Shown here: one piece after another, positions 1 to 10,300 of the stretch
How the letters are laid out: each line of letters starts with the position of its first letter
Numbering within the stretch: the stretch's first letter is position 1
NCBI GenBank assembly: GCA_051201605.1
Contig: CP179201.1
Span: forward strand, 310,001 to 374,000
Direction: 5' to 3'
DNA length: 64,000 nt
Origin: CABZJG01 sp902512685
GTDB lineage: Bacteria > Pseudomonadota > Alphaproteobacteria > Rhodobacterales > Rhodobacteraceae
Position numbers and translations under genes: made by a program
The notes under the pieces: generated by a model
Told to the model about the DNA's origin: nothing
The model's database searches: none
Seen by the model: only the letters and a program-made list of their open reading frames with translations

Positions 1-195
1 TCAGGTGCGGGGGCCGATCCAATGGCGTTCACCAGCGACTGGCACCGGTATGTGATCGAGGATTTTGCTGACGCACTGCGCCGGAACCACCCACCACTTG
101 TCACCGGTCGGGAAGCGCTCGGCGTGCACCGGCTGATTGCGGCCTTGGAACATTCAGCGCAAACGGGTTCCCGCGCGCAGGTTAAGGATATTTAG
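1..195 (+). CDS. Gfo/Idh/MocA family oxidoreductase, C-terminal end (5' truncated)
   Basis: An open frame enters from the window edge and ends with TAG at 193-195, leaving the last 64 residues. The tail pattern 'RYVIEDFADALRRNHPPLV' followed by 'TGREALGVHRLIAAL' and a final short strand is the usual C-terminus of Gfo/Idh/MocA NAD(P)-dependent sugar dehydrogenases, where the end of the second domain packs on the Rossmann fold. The next gene starts one base after the stop, so it belongs to the same transcript. With two further family members downstream, this makes three in a row. The N-terminal nucleotide-binding part lies outside the window, so the substrate cannot be guessed. Confidence 0.8.
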   Translation, partial: SGAGADPMAFTSDWHRYVIEDFADALRRNHPPLVTGREALGVHRLIAALEHSAQTGSRAQVKDI

Positions 196-196
196 A

Positions 197-1210
197 ATGC
201 CAATCAAACTCGGCGTGCTCGGCATTGACCATGGCCACATCTTTGGAATGTTGTCCAGCATGATGGCCCAGGGTTGCGCCTGTGATGCTTATTGGTCGGA
301 GGGCGTTGCCGTGACGGAAAAAAAGTTCAATCAGGTTTTTAGCAATGTCGTCAAATCCGACGACCGCCGCCGCATTCTGGACGACCCAGAAATCTCGATG
401 ATCTTGATTTCAGCGATGCCAGTAAACCGTGCTCAGCTTGCCATCGAGGCAATGGAGGCAGGTAAGGACGTGATGGTCGACAAACCCGGCTGCACGACCC
501 TTGATCAGCTATCGGCGATTAAGGAAGTTCAGGCGCGCACCGGTCGTATCTGGACTGTGAATTTTTCTGAACGCTTCGAAATCCCCGCCGTCACCCGAGC
601 CGAAGAGCTTGTTTTCAACGGGGCTATCGGGAGGGTGGTTCAGACTGTCGGTATTGGCCCGCACAAGAAGAACCTGGCGACGCGCCCTGACTGGTTTTTC
701 CAACGCGACCGTTTTGGTGGGATCTTGACCGATATTGGCAGTCACCAGATTGATCAGTTCCTGCACTTTACAAGCTCGACCAGCGCCGAAATTTCCCACG
801 CGCTGGTCGAAAACACCACAATGCCCGACCACCCTGAATTTCAAGATTTCGGAGAGATCGTGCTGAAGTCGGAAAGTGGCCACGGCTACATCCGTGTCGA
901 CTGGTTCACACCAAACGGGTTACCAACCTGGGGTGACGGACGGCTATTCTTGCAGGGCACCGAGGGCCACATCGAATTGCGCAAATATACTGATATTGGC
1001 CGACCGCATGTGACCAACTCTCTTTTTTTGGTCAACGGAGAAAAAAACGAGCTAATCCCTTGCGACGATGCTGGCCGACCCTATTTCCCTCGCATCATCG
1101 CGGATGTGCAAGATCGAACTGAGACAGCCGTTTCGCAAACGCATACCTTTACAACCATGGATCTCGCGATCCGTGCGCAGATGATGGCCGAAGGAGTGGC
1201 GACATGCTGA
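197..1210 (+). CDS. Gfo/Idh/MocA family oxidoreductase
   Basis: Predicted 337-residue NAD(P)-dependent oxidoreductase. The N-terminus MPIKLGVLGIDHGHI is a Rossmann beta-alpha-beta start, 'VMVDKPG' near residue 95 carries the family's DKP/EKP catalytic lysine, and 'GGILTDIGSHQID' carries the usual active-site histidine motif. I take the ATG at 197 rather than an upstream in-frame ATG at 137 because AAGGA sits just before 197 and because the earlier start would lie inside the previous gene. The glycine fingerprint (GVLGIDHGH) departs from the common GxGxxG, so cofactor preference is open. Its stop overlaps the next start by 7 bases. Family members act on sugars, sugar acids or inositols; the locus context suggests a sugar or uronate derivative. 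Confidence 0.85.
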   Translation: MPIKLGVLGIDHGHIFGMLSSMMAQGCACDAYWSEGVAVTEKKFNQVFSNVVKSDDRRRILDDPEISMILISAMPVNRAQLAIEAMEAGKDVMVDKPGCTTLDQLSAIKEVQARTGRIWTVNFSERFEIPAVTRAEELVFNGAIGRVVQTVGIGPHKKNLATRPDWFFQRDRFGGILTDIGSHQIDQFLHFTSSTSAEISHALVENTTMPDHPEFQDFGEIVLKSESGHGYIRVDWFTPNGLPTWGDGRLFLQGTEGHIELRKYTDIGRPHVTNSLFLVNGEKNELIPCDDAGRPYFPRIIADVQDRTETAVSQTHTFTTMDLAIRAQMMAEGVATC

Positions 1211-2274
1211 ACGTTGCGATCATCGGCGCCGGAATCGGTAAGAAACACTTGGATGGCTTCGCACAGCTACCCGATATCTATTCGGTGCGCTACGTCTGCG
1301 ATCTAAACGAGCGTCGCGGTAAAGCGATTGCCGAGGAACAACCCGGCATTGAATTTACTACCGACATGGCTGATGTGTTGGCCGATCCGGACATTGATAT
1401 CGTCGACATTTGCCTGCCGCCGAACTTGCATTTTAGCACATGTATGGACGCGCTAGATCTGGGTAAGAAGGTAATCTGCGAAAAACCGCTCGTAACGTCA
1501 TTGCACGAAGCGGATCAGTTGGCAGCGAAAGTCGCCGAGACGGGCGGTTTCGTGGGGCCAGTCTTCCAATACCGTTTCGGTCTTGGCGCTGCGCAGCTGC
1601 GCGCGCTCATCAACGCCAGATTGGCGGGGAGAGCCTATGCTGGGACACTGGAAACCCATTGGGATCGTTCGGCTAGCTATTATGAAATTCCTTGGCGTGG
1701 CACCTGGGCGGGAGAACAAGGTGGCGCAATCTTGGGTCACGCAATCCACATTCACGACTTGTTGCAGACGCTTCTGGGTCCCGTTAACCAGGTTTTCGCC
1801 GATCTGGCTACGCGAGTAAACGACATAGAGACCGAAGATTGCGCCGCGCTGAGCATCCGAATGCAAAGTGGAGCGTTGATCACCTCATCCGTCACGCTGG
1901 GCTGCGCCGAAAACATGAGCCGGATGCGTCTGATGTTCGAAGGCTTCACTGTGGAAACTGACCATGCGCCCTATGCATTGGCTCAAAATGGCTGGCGTTT
2001 CATTGCCCGCGCGCCATCACAACAAGAAGAAATCGACCGGGTGCTGGACGGGGTCGGCCCTGTGCTTTCAGGATATGCGGGAATGTTCGATGCAATCGCG
2101 CGCACTTTAAAAGGTGAAAATTCGCCGATTGTGACGCTGGAAGACGGGCGTCAATCGCTGGAATTCGTCACCGCAGTATACGACTCTGCTCGCACAGGTG
2201 CGCCTGTGTCTCTGCCACTTGGACCGGAAAACGGGCTTTATGACGGCTGGCTGCCAGGAACTGCTACACCATGA
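1204..2274 (+). CDS. Gfo/Idh/MocA family oxidoreductase
   Basis: 356 residues with a canonical nucleotide-binding start (MLNVAIIGAGIGKKHLDGF), an acidic residue after beta-2 (CDLNER) that fits NAD(H) preference, 'VICEKPL' with the catalytic lysine, and 'GGAILGHAIHIHDLL' in the substrate domain. Length and motifs are normal for the family. It overlaps the preceding paralogue by 7 bases and the following esterase by the ATGA arrangement, so translation is probably coupled. Two adjacent, clearly different members often catalyse successive oxidation and reduction steps on the same sugar scaffold; that is an inference here. Substrate unknown. Confidence 0.87.
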   Translation: MLNVAIIGAGIGKKHLDGFAQLPDIYSVRYVCDLNERRGKAIAEEQPGIEFTTDMADVLADPDIDIVDICLPPNLHFSTCMDALDLGKKVICEKPLVTSLHEADQLAAKVAETGGFVGPVFQYRFGLGAAQLRALINARLAGRAYAGTLETHWDRSASYYEIPWRGTWAGEQGGAILGHAIHIHDLLQTLLGPVNQVFADLATRVNDIETEDCAALSIRMQSGALITSSVTLGCAENMSRMRLMFEGFTVETDHAPYALAQNGWRFIARAPSQQEEIDRVLDGVGPVLSGYAGMFDAIARTLKGENSPIVTLEDGRQSLEFVTAVYDSARTGAPVSLPLGPENGLYDGWLPGTATP

Positions 2275-3461
2275 CGCAAGATAGTTTTGAAAACGCCTTC
2301 GTGGGCAAAATAGATTTCCAACCGCTCGCAGAAGATGAAACAGTTGCAACTGCTGCGCAGCGCACTTTGCGCCAGATTCAACTGCGTGAACTTATGACCG
2401 AACATCTTTATGGGGCGATCCCTGCTCTGCCCGACAACGTCCATGTGTCGCGCCAGTCTGTAGCGGACGAAAAAGCCGAGCATCTTACGATCAAGATCTC
2501 CGTTGCCGGCCGTCAGTTTGAAGTTGATGCAATCCTTTGGCTGCCACCCGGTTTGGATGAACCCTGCCCTCTTATATGCGGGATGGATTTCATTGGCCCC
2601 GTCGGACTCCTGAATTCGCTCGATATTCCTATCGACCCAAATGCGCGCATCTCGTCGCGGCCTATTTATGGCGCGCACGACAACCGCATTACAGAAACCT
2701 TGCGCGGTGTATCGGCCTACCGTTGGCCCGTCAGCATGTTGCTGAATGCTGGCTATGCCGTTCTGGTCAGTTGCTATGGTTCTTGGGTGCCGGATGACGC
2801 TAGTACTTGGAGGAAACATGGGCTTTACCCGCTCCTAGACTGCCAAAACCACCCGCCAACTGGCACAATTTCACTGTGGGCATGGGCCATCCAACGTCTG
2901 TTGGATGCCGCAGCGACATGCAACGAGATCGACGATTCCAGAGTGGCGGTCGCCGGTCATTCACGCCTGGGCAAAGCAGCGCTTTGGGCGGCTGCGAACG
3001 ACTCTCGGATCGGCGCGGTCTTTGCTTCTAATTCGGGATGCGGTGGGTCCGCGCCAGCGGCACATCCGGTCGGCGAAACGCTGGCACAGATGGCCGAGCG
3101 TTTCCCGCACTGGACGATTGCTCACGACGGTAGCCAGCCGCTCAATCTTCCCTTTGATCAGCATCACTTTCTGTCCTTGATTGCCCCGCGCGCAGTCTAT
3201 CTCTCCCATGCGAAAGCGGATCTGTGGGCTGACCCGATTGGTAGTTATCTTGCGTTCCAAAAATCATCAGAATTTTGGAAACCTGGCAGAACAAAAGACT
3301 GGAACTGGCCATCACCTCACGAGATTTGGAAATCTTTGGGGAAGGTGAGCAACGGACCTCTTGGATTCCATCTCAGAACTGGAGGGCATGATATTTTGCC
3401 ATATGATTGGCAGCATTTTCTCAATTTCCTTGAAGCGCAGGAACGACCAAATGGTGTGTAA
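2271..3461 (+). CDS. CE15-like glucuronoyl esterase (alpha/beta hydrolase)
   Basis: 396 residues. The segment 'VAVAGHSRLGKAALWAAAND' contains the nucleophile elbow with Ser231, and the following 'SNSGCGGSA' is typical of carbohydrate esterase family 15 proteins, which cleave esters between glucuronic acid and alcohols. The family's essential arginine follows the serine, and 'TGGHDILPYDW' near the C-terminus probably supplies the catalytic histidine. No signal peptide is visible, so the enzyme appears cytoplasmic and would act on imported oligosaccharides. It overlaps the upstream oxidoreductase by four bases. Known family members act on lignin-carbohydrate esters or related methyl glucuronate esters; the neighbouring glucuronate genes fit release of glucuronate. 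An acetyl-ester activity is the main alternative. Confidence 0.75.
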   Translation: MTQDSFENAFVGKIDFQPLAEDETVATAAQRTLRQIQLRELMTEHLYGAIPALPDNVHVSRQSVADEKAEHLTIKISVAGRQFEVDAILWLPPGLDEPCPLICGMDFIGPVGLLNSLDIPIDPNARISSRPIYGAHDNRITETLRGVSAYRWPVSMLLNAGYAVLVSCYGSWVPDDASTWRKHGLYPLLDCQNHPPTGTISLWAWAIQRLLDAAATCNEIDDSRVAVAGHSRLGKAALWAAANDSRIGAVFASNSGCGGSAPAAHPVGETLAQMAERFPHWTIAHDGSQPLNLPFDQHHFLSLIAPRAVYLSHAKADLWADPIGSYLAFQKSSEFWKPGRTKDWNWPSPHEIWKSLGKVSNGPLGFHLRTGGHDILPYDWQHFLNFLEAQERPNGV

Positions 3462-3512
3462 ATTTTCAGATACGCGTACGGGCGTTTTGTTAGCGCAACG
3501 GACGAAAAACCC

Positions 3513-4376
3513 ATGAATTACGTCAATGCTGACACACTTCGTCAGGCGTTTGAACTCTTGATTCAGGAAGCTGGCACAACGAGGATCCTCGCCGGTGGTA
3601 CGGATGTGCTGGTGCAAAACAGGCTTGGTCTGGTTGAGCCGGAACTTGTGATCAACATCAAGTTTATTGAAGGTATGCGCACAATCGAAAAAGAGGACGG
3701 AGGATACCGGATTGGGGCGGCAGTTTCCGGAGCTGAACTGGGTGAAAACCTCGGCGTTCGCGCGCTGTGGCCGGGACTGGTTGAAGGTATGGGATTAATC
3801 GGGTCAACCCAAATCCAGGGCCGCGCAACGCTTGTTGGTAACCTTTGCAATGCCTCACCCGCGGCTGATGGAGTTCCTGCCTTGGTAACGGCCAATGCGA
3901 CCGCACGGGTATTCGGGCCGAGCGGATTCCGCGAGTGTAGAGTTCTCGACATTCCCGTCGCTCCCGGGCTTACTTCGCTGAAAAAAGGTGAATTCATCAC
4001 ATCACTATATCTGCCGGCGAGACCGCAACTCGCTGCAGATGCCTATCTGAGATTTACGCCCAGAACCGAAATGGACATTGCCGTGACGTCGGCAGCTGTG
4101 AGTATTGCGCTGGACGCGGGGGGGGCGATCAGGGACGCGCAAGTTGCGTTGGGTGCGGTGGCACCAACCGTTCTGGATTTGCCCTCTGCGGCATCCGGAT
4201 TGGTCGGATCAAAACTCGATGCGGCCACGCTTGATGATCTCAAAAATGCCGCCAGTTCGGCATGCAGACCAATCGATGACAAACGAGGAACTGCAACCTT
4301 TCGAACCAAAACGGCCGGCGTGCTTGCTCAGCGAGCCGCCAAGATTGCCTATCAAAGGGCCCAGGAAAAACTATGA
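3513..4376 (+). CDS. Molybdenum hydroxylase FAD-binding subunit (CoxM/XdhB type)
   Basis: 287-residue medium subunit of a xanthine dehydrogenase-family molybdenum hydroxylase. 'ILAGGTDVLVQ' near residue 26 and 'TQIQGRATLVGNLCNASPAAD' near residue 100 are the two FAD-binding signatures of the CoxM/VAO-like fold, and the C-terminal domain is the CO-dehydrogenase flavoprotein C domain. It passes electrons from the iron-sulfur subunit to FAD and then to an acceptor. The order FAD, 2Fe-2S, Mo subunit is that of coxMSL-type operons. Its stop overlaps the next start by four bases. The preceding 51-base gap has no clear ribosome site, but the run of same-strand genes continues across it. Confidence 0.9.
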   Translation: MNYVNADTLRQAFELLIQEAGTTRILAGGTDVLVQNRLGLVEPELVINIKFIEGMRTIEKEDGGYRIGAAVSGAELGENLGVRALWPGLVEGMGLIGSTQIQGRATLVGNLCNASPAADGVPALVTANATARVFGPSGFRECRVLDIPVAPGLTSLKKGEFITSLYLPARPQLAADAYLRFTPRTEMDIAVTSAAVSIALDAGGAIRDAQVALGAVAPTVLDLPSAASGLVGSKLDAATLDDLKNAASSACRPIDDKRGTATFRTKTAGVLAQRAAKIAYQRAQEKL

Positions 4377-4849
4377 CACAGATCCAGGTATCAACCGAAA
4401 TCAACGGCGACGATTACGAATTTATCTGCGAAGCGGACGAAAGCTTGCTTGATGTGCTCCGTGACAGGTTGCACCTAACCGGATCAAAGGAAGGGTGTGG
4501 AACTGGCGATTGTGGAGCTTGCAGTGTGACAATGAACGGGCGGCTGGTTTGTTCTTGCCTTGTTTTGGGTGCCGAAGCGGATGGTCAAAGTATTGAAACG
4601 ATTGAAGGTATGGCGGACGGCGCAAATCTGCACCCCTTGCAGCGGATTTTTATTGAACAGGCTGCATTGCAATGTGGCGTCTGTACCCCGGGGATTTTGG
4701 TTGCAGCAAAGGCATTGTTGAATGTGAACCCAAATCCTACCGAGACCGAAATTCGATATTGGCTGGCGGGAAACCTTTGCCGTTGTACGGGATACGACAA
4801 AATCATCAGAGCGGTTCAATTGGCCGCGGCAGAACTGAGCGACTCATAA
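4373..4849 (+). CDS. Molybdenum hydroxylase 2Fe-2S subunit (CoxS/XdhC-small type)
   Basis: 158-residue iron-sulfur subunit. The plant-ferredoxin-type cluster is ligated by the cysteines in 'EGCGTGDCGAC' plus 'RLVCSC', and the second, all-helical cluster by 'QCGVCTPG' and 'NLCRCTGY'. All eight expected cysteines are present and the length is normal. The subunit relays electrons from the molybdenum centre to FAD. It overlaps the FAD subunit by four bases and is one base short of touching the large subunit, so the three should be co-translated as one complex in the cytoplasm. Confidence 0.93.
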   Translation: MTQIQVSTEINGDDYEFICEADESLLDVLRDRLHLTGSKEGCGTGDCGACSVTMNGRLVCSCLVLGAEADGQSIETIEGMADGANLHPLQRIFIEQAALQCGVCTPGILVAAKALLNVNPNPTETEIRYWLAGNLCRCTGYDKIIRAVQLAAAELSDS

Positions 4850-4850
4850 A

Positions 4851-7091
4851 ATGACAAACCATTCTAGTATAAAACGTGACTTCAAGATCATCGGAAAACG
4901 TCTGCCTCGGCCGGATGGGATCGCCAAAGTTACGGGCGAAGCTTCCTATGGGGCGGATTTGCACGTTTCGGGTATGCTTCATGGTTGCATATTGCGTAGC
5001 CCTCACGCACATGCACGTATCATGGCAATTGATGTGTCGGACGCGATTGCCCTTAAGGGTGTGAAGGCCGTCGTCACCTCGGAAGACTTCGAAACCAACT
5101 TGCCAGCCAAATTCCAGGACATTGCGGACAATTGCTTGGCTCGCGGCAAGGTTCTTTATGATGGTCATGCGGTCGCCGCCGTCGCTGCCGTGTCCAAGTC
5201 GATCGCAAAACAGGCATTGGGCCTGATTCAAGTCGAATACGAAGTTCTCCCTCATGTAACCGATGTGGATGCAGCGATGCTCGATGAAGCTCCGGTTCTG
5301 CACACCGGGCGCGCCCAGGAAACGGTACCTGCCAGGTACTCGGAAAACGTCACAAACTACATTGAATTCGGTCATGGTGATCTTGACGCCGGATTTGCCT
5401 CAGCAGATATCGTAATTGAACGCACCTATAAGACCGAGGCTGCCCATCAGGGATACATCGAACCCAATGCCTGCCTTGCGACTTTGACACCAGATGGTCG
5501 TGGGGATCTTTGGGTTTGCACCCAAGGCCAATACATGGTTCGGGAAAATTGTTGCAAAATCCTTGGTCTTGAGATCGGCAAACTAAGAGTCACTGCATCG
5601 GAAATCGGCGGCGGGTTTGGCGGCAAGACGACAACGTTCATCGAGCCGACCGCACTAGCGCTGTCGCGAAAAGCTGGAAAGCCAGTGAAACTGGTCCTGA
5701 ACCGCGAGGAAGTCCTGCGCGCGACCGGGCCGACCGTGTCATCGTCAATTGACGTGAAAATCGGCATGACAAACGAAGGGCGCATGACGGCCGGGCAAGC
5801 GGCGGTAAGGTATCAGGGCGGCGCGTTTCCATGCGGAACCGCGAAGTTTGGCGCTCAAGCAGCCTTTGGGTGCTACGATCTTCCTGCGGTTCGCACAGAA
5901 GGCTATGGAGTGACCACCAACCGTCCAAAAGAGGCCCATTACCGTGCTCCGGGTGCCCCTCCCGCGGTCTATGCTGTTGAAAGTCTGATCGACGAGTTAT
6001 GCTTGGAACTTGGCCTGGATCCGCTTGAAGTTCGCCTGATCAACGCCGCTCGTAAAGGAACAGTTGCATCGTATGGTCCAACCTTCAATGACATCGGCCT
6101 TGAAGCGATCCTTCAGAAGGTCGGCGAGCACCCGCATTACACAGCACCGATAGAAGCCAATCAGGCCCGCGGCCTGGCGTGTGGGTTTTGGTTCAATTTT
6201 GGTGGCGACACCAGTGTTTCGCTGAGCATCAATGCCGACGGAACTGCAAGTGTCGTCGAAGGCAATCCTGATATCGGTGGTTCGCGTGCATCCATTTCAA
6301 TGATGGCTGCTGAGGAACTTGGAATTTCATACGAGAAAGTTCGAACCACAATTGCCGACACGGGATCACTTGGATTTAACAACGTGACCGACGGAAGCAG
6401 AGTTACCTTTGCTGTTGGCCTCGCGACGATCAAAGCGGCGCGCGCAGCGAAAGCGGAAATGTGCGCGAGGGTCGCCAAGATCTGGGGCATCGACGAAGAT
6501 GCGGTGGAGTGGGTTGACGGATGCGTAAAACCATCTGGACCAAACGCTGGCGAGTTTCCACCAATGAGCCTGGTGGAAATTGCAGCGGTATCGAGCCAAA
6601 CCGGCGGACCCATAGCCGGGCACCACGAAGTAAATGTTGATGGTGCTGGCGTTGGGTTTGGCGTTCATCTAGCCGATGTTGAAGTTGATCCAGAGACAGG
6701 CGCAACGAAGATCGTGCGCTACACAGCATTTCAGGACGCTGGCAAAGCAGTTCATCCTGACTATGTCGAAGGGCAGATGCAGGGCGGAGCTGTGCAAGGA
6801 ATCGGCTGGGCCTTGAATGAAGAATATGTTTACGGGACCGACGGTAAATTGCAGAATGCCGGGTTTTTGGATTATCGAATGCCGGTTGCTTTCGACCTCC
6901 CATTTATTGACACGGTCATTCTGGAAATTCCAAACCCAGGCCATCCGTATGGAGTGCGTGGTGTCGGCGAAACGCCTATTGTTCCACCGCTCGCGGCGGT
7001 TTCGAACGCTGTCTCTCGTGCTGCAGGTGTTCGAATGAGAAGTTTGCCAATGTCTCCGCCGAAAGTTCTTGCCGCAATCTCAAAGGATTAG
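4851..7091 (+). CDS. Molybdenum hydroxylase large subunit (aldehyde oxidoreductase/xanthine dehydrogenase family)
   Basis: 746 residues, normal length for the Mo-binding subunit. The N-terminal 'RPDGIAKVTGEASYGADL' begins the a/b hammerhead domain; 'GGGFGGKT' binds the molybdopterin, 'AHYRAPGAPP' lines the active site, and 'GVRGVGETPIVPP' contains the catalytic base Glu707 that is invariant in the family. The AYxCSFR loop of true form I carbon monoxide dehydrogenase is absent, so CO oxidation is not supported. Substrate must be an aldehyde, heterocycle or aromatic-type compound. Because the operon is devoted to sugars, an aldose or sugar aldehyde is a reasonable guess. Maturation genes (XdhC/CoxF or a cytidylyltransferase) are not in the window. 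Confidence 0.9.
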   Translation: MTNHSSIKRDFKIIGKRLPRPDGIAKVTGEASYGADLHVSGMLHGCILRSPHAHARIMAIDVSDAIALKGVKAVVTSEDFETNLPAKFQDIADNCLARGKVLYDGHAVAAVAAVSKSIAKQALGLIQVEYEVLPHVTDVDAAMLDEAPVLHTGRAQETVPARYSENVTNYIEFGHGDLDAGFASADIVIERTYKTEAAHQGYIEPNACLATLTPDGRGDLWVCTQGQYMVRENCCKILGLEIGKLRVTASEIGGGFGGKTTTFIEPTALALSRKAGKPVKLVLNREEVLRATGPTVSSSIDVKIGMTNEGRMTAGQAAVRYQGGAFPCGTAKFGAQAAFGCYDLPAVRTEGYGVTTNRPKEAHYRAPGAPPAVYAVESLIDELCLELGLDPLEVRLINAARKGTVASYGPTFNDIGLEAILQKVGEHPHYTAPIEANQARGLACGFWFNFGGDTSVSLSINADGTASVVEGNPDIGGSRASISMMAAEELGISYEKVRTTIADTGSLGFNNVTDGSRVTFAVGLATIKAARAAKAEMCARVAKIWGIDEDAVEWVDGCVKPSGPNAGEFPPMSLVEIAAVSSQTGGPIAGHHEVNVDGAGVGFGVHLADVEVDPETGATKIVRYTAFQDAGKAVHPDYVEGQMQGGAVQGIGWALNEEYVYGTDGKLQNAGFLDYRMPVAFDLPFIDTVILEIPNPGHPYGVRGVGETPIVPPLAAVSNAVSRAAGVRMRSLPMSPPKVLAAISKD

Positions 7092-7095
7092 ACGG

Positions 7096-7341
7096 ATGAT
7101 TCGCGTCAAACTCTGGGGGTCACTACGAAAGTTTACAAACGGTGCGGAAACTGTTGAGATCGACGCACAAAACTTCAAACAACTCCTGGACTCGCTCGCC
7201 AATCAATTCCCTGGGCTGCAAGCAGAGATCGATCGAGGGGTGTCGATGGCCTTGGACGGCGTAATCTATCGCGAGGCTTGGTTCACACCAATATCGCCAG
7301 AAAGCGAAGTAGTATTGATGCCCTACATGGAGGGTGGGTGA
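7096..7341 (+). CDS. MoaD/ThiS-family ubiquitin-like sulfur carrier
   Basis: 81 residues ending in the diglycine tail MEGG that is adenylated and thiocarboxylated in MoaD and ThiS. The start 'MIRVKLWGSLRKF' and the internal 'EVVLMPYMEGG' match the beta-grasp fold. ATG 7096 is chosen because it follows GACGG and lies five bases after the large-subunit stop; a longer frame starting at 7069 would overlap that subunit. A sulfur carrier encoded right behind a molybdenum hydroxylase may serve molybdopterin synthesis or sulfuration of this particular enzyme. No moaE or moeB partner is next to it, so it must borrow those from elsewhere or act differently. Confidence 0.8.
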   Translation: MIRVKLWGSLRKFTNGAETVEIDAQNFKQLLDSLANQFPGLQAEIDRGVSMALDGVIYREAWFTPISPESEVVLMPYMEGG

Positions 7342-7399
7342 TGCGGAGCAAAAACCATTTGGACACCAGCACAATTGCCAAATGCGCCGGAGCGCAGCT

Positions 7400-10300
7400 A
7401 TGACCAAAGTCACCTACGTTCCAAAACCACGCTACGAAAATCCAATGGCTGAACGGCTTGGGCTGGGCGCGGACGACCTTAAACGCGAGTCAAAGCTGGC
7501 GAGGCTTTTGGAGGATTTGCAAGGAAAGATCCGCACACCAATTCAGGGGGTAGTGGAATGGCGTTACGCTGAAGCTGAAGAAACCGGCGCCCTGCCCTTG
7601 CCAAAGGGTTGGAACCAATGGCCGATCCTAACATCGCGCAGCGTTTGGGGCACAACACAAAAACACACGTGGCTGGTGGCGGAAATCACAATTCCCGAAG
7701 AGGCGCGCGGGGAAACGTTTGCGATCAATGTGACGTCGCATTGGCGGACCCAGCAAGGGTCGACTGACCCTCAATGCCTGGCCTATCTCAATGGTCGAAT
7801 TGTACAGGCGATAGACGGAAATCACACCGAACTGGTTATTTCCTGTGATGCAGTTCCGGGCGAGAAGCATCTAGTCCAGGTCAATGCCTTCACCTTCGAC
7901 GAACGCCCCATGGTCGGGTTTCAAACTGATATGGTCCTGCGTGACGATCGCATCGAGGGCCTGTATCACGACCTGGAGACCGCCTTTGAAGTTGCGATCC
8001 AGCTGTCTCAAACCGATAGCCGTCGCCACGCCGTGTTGGATCGGATTGAACGGGCGCTCTACGCTCTGGACCGCCGTGAGGGGAACGTTGAAGCGTTGAA
8101 GACTTCGCTACCAGATGCAGAAAAAATTGCAGGCGAGATACACGAACTGGCTGGAGATGAAATGCAACCGGTTGTCAGTGCCTTCGGCCACACTCATCTG
8201 GATGTGGCATGGCTTTGGCGGATCAAGCATGTGCGCGACAAGACCGCGCGAAGCTTTGCAACCGCTCTCAACCTGATGGAGGAGTTCCCGAAATTTGTCT
8301 TTATGTACAACCAGTCAGTATTGTTCAATTTCCTAAAACAAGACTACCCCGAACTTTGGGATCGGGTAAAACAAAAGGTTCGTGACGGGCAATTCGAAGT
8401 TGACGGCGCAATGTGGGTTGAGCCAGACGTCAATATCAGTTCTGGCGAGGCCCTTGTCCGCCAGATCATGCACGGCCAGCAGTTTCATATGGAAGAGTTC
8501 GGGATCTCCCCAAAATGTGTCTGGTTGCCGGATACGTTTGGCTATTCGGCGGCATTGCCGCAGATCCTCGAAAAATCCGGCATCGAGTTTTTCGTCACTT
8601 CAAAACTTTCGTGGAACGATACGGACCGACACCCCTACGACAGCTTTTTCTGGCGCGGGATTGATGGTTCAAAGGTCAAATCCCTTTTGATTACCACTCA
8701 GGCGACTGAAGCTCCCGGTCAGAAAACCGTCTACAATTCGAAATTCACGGTTAGTGATATTCTCGGGACCTGGAAGCGCTATGAACCCAAGGCGCTGCAT
8801 GACGAGGTCATGATCTGTTATGGGCATGGCGATGGGGGCGGCGGCCCCACGCGGAGCATGGTGCAACGTGGCGTGCGCATGGAGCGCGGTATCCCCGGTG
8901 CGCCAAAACTCAGGATGGAGGGATTACGACCATACCTTGAACGCCTCGGCAAGAAGATGGATGTCCACGTGGATGAGTTTCCGATCTGGAATGGCGAGCT
9001 TTACCTGCAATACCATCGCGGCACGCTAACTTCAGTTGCAAAAAACAAGAAAAACAACCGCAACGCCGAGCGCGCAATGCGTCAACTTGAATTCGCAGCC
9101 TCTGTGGCTTCAACTGCTAAGGGGTTTGATTATCCGCGTGACGCAATCCGCGACCTTTGGGACATCGTGCTCATAAACCAATTTCATGATATCTTGCCCG
9201 GAACATCCATTGCCTCCGTCTATGATGATAGCGACGCGGATTACGCCAAACTCTTTGCAGCCATGCAAAGCACGCAAGGGCCCTTTCAAGCGGCATTAAA
9301 TGCCATTTGTCCGCCTGGAGATGGACTCTTGCGGCTAGTAAATTTTACAAGCCAAAAGCGTGACGGCGAGCTCGTCGAGTTTCCCGCGGATGTCGATATT
9401 TCCGGGTCGTCGATCAGAACGCAGTCCGGCAGAAGTGCCATTCAATCCATCACCCGCGCCGATGGCAGCACGAACTTTGTTGCAGCGGTCGCAGATATTC
9501 CGGCCATGGGATGGAGCGCGGCGCAAGTGGTTCAGGTTGGGAAAGCCCCCAGCACTAGTCTGAGCGTTTCAGAAACACATTTGGAAAACAATCTGGTCGT
9601 GGTCCGTTTCGACGAGTCCGGCGAGATTAAATCCGTCTTTGACAAGACGTTGGCGCGCGAACTGATCCAACCGGGAAAACGTGCCAACCAACTAATTGCA
9701 TATGAGGATAAACCACAAAATTATGATGCATGGGACATAGATCACTATTTCGAGGAAAAGTGCTGGCCTCTATCAAACACTTCAGCCTCGATTGAAGTGG
9801 TTGAAACTGGGTCGTATCGGGCTGCGCTGAGAATAGTACGTCAGTACGGGCGTTCACATATAGTTCAAGTGATTTCGCTACAGGATGGGCAAAAGCAAAT
9901 CGAATTTGACACTCAAATTGACTGGCAGGAACGCCAGACTTTGCTCAAGACCGGTTTTCCATTTGATTTGAATGTGTCAGAAACTCGTGCCGAAATACAG
10001 TTTGGCCACGTGAAGCGACCGAGCCACAAAAATACTAGTTGGGACCAGGCCCGGTTTGAATCCAGCATGCATCGCTGGGTCGACATGAGTGAACCAGATT
10101 TCGGAGCAGCGCTTCTGACGGACTGCAAGTATGGCTATGACGCGGTTGAGCAAAACGTGCGGCTTACGTTGCTGAAAGGTCCGAACATGCCGGACCCTGA
10201 CGCGGATCTTGGCGTTCACTGCTTCCGCTACGCACTTTTGTTGCACCAAGGTGCACAAGACTTATCTCAAGTTGTGCGCGCGGCAGAGAGGTTCAACAAT

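Noticed and set aside
509..883. 124-residue minus-strand frame inside the second Gfo/Idh gene
   Set aside because: Shadow frame of a well-supported gene; no family motif and no ribosome site.
4373..7091. Carbon monoxide dehydrogenase (coxMSL)
   Set aside because: The subunit order fits, but the AYxCSFR loop of form I CoxL is missing; the loop reads AHYRAPGAPP as in general aldehyde/xanthine-type enzymes.
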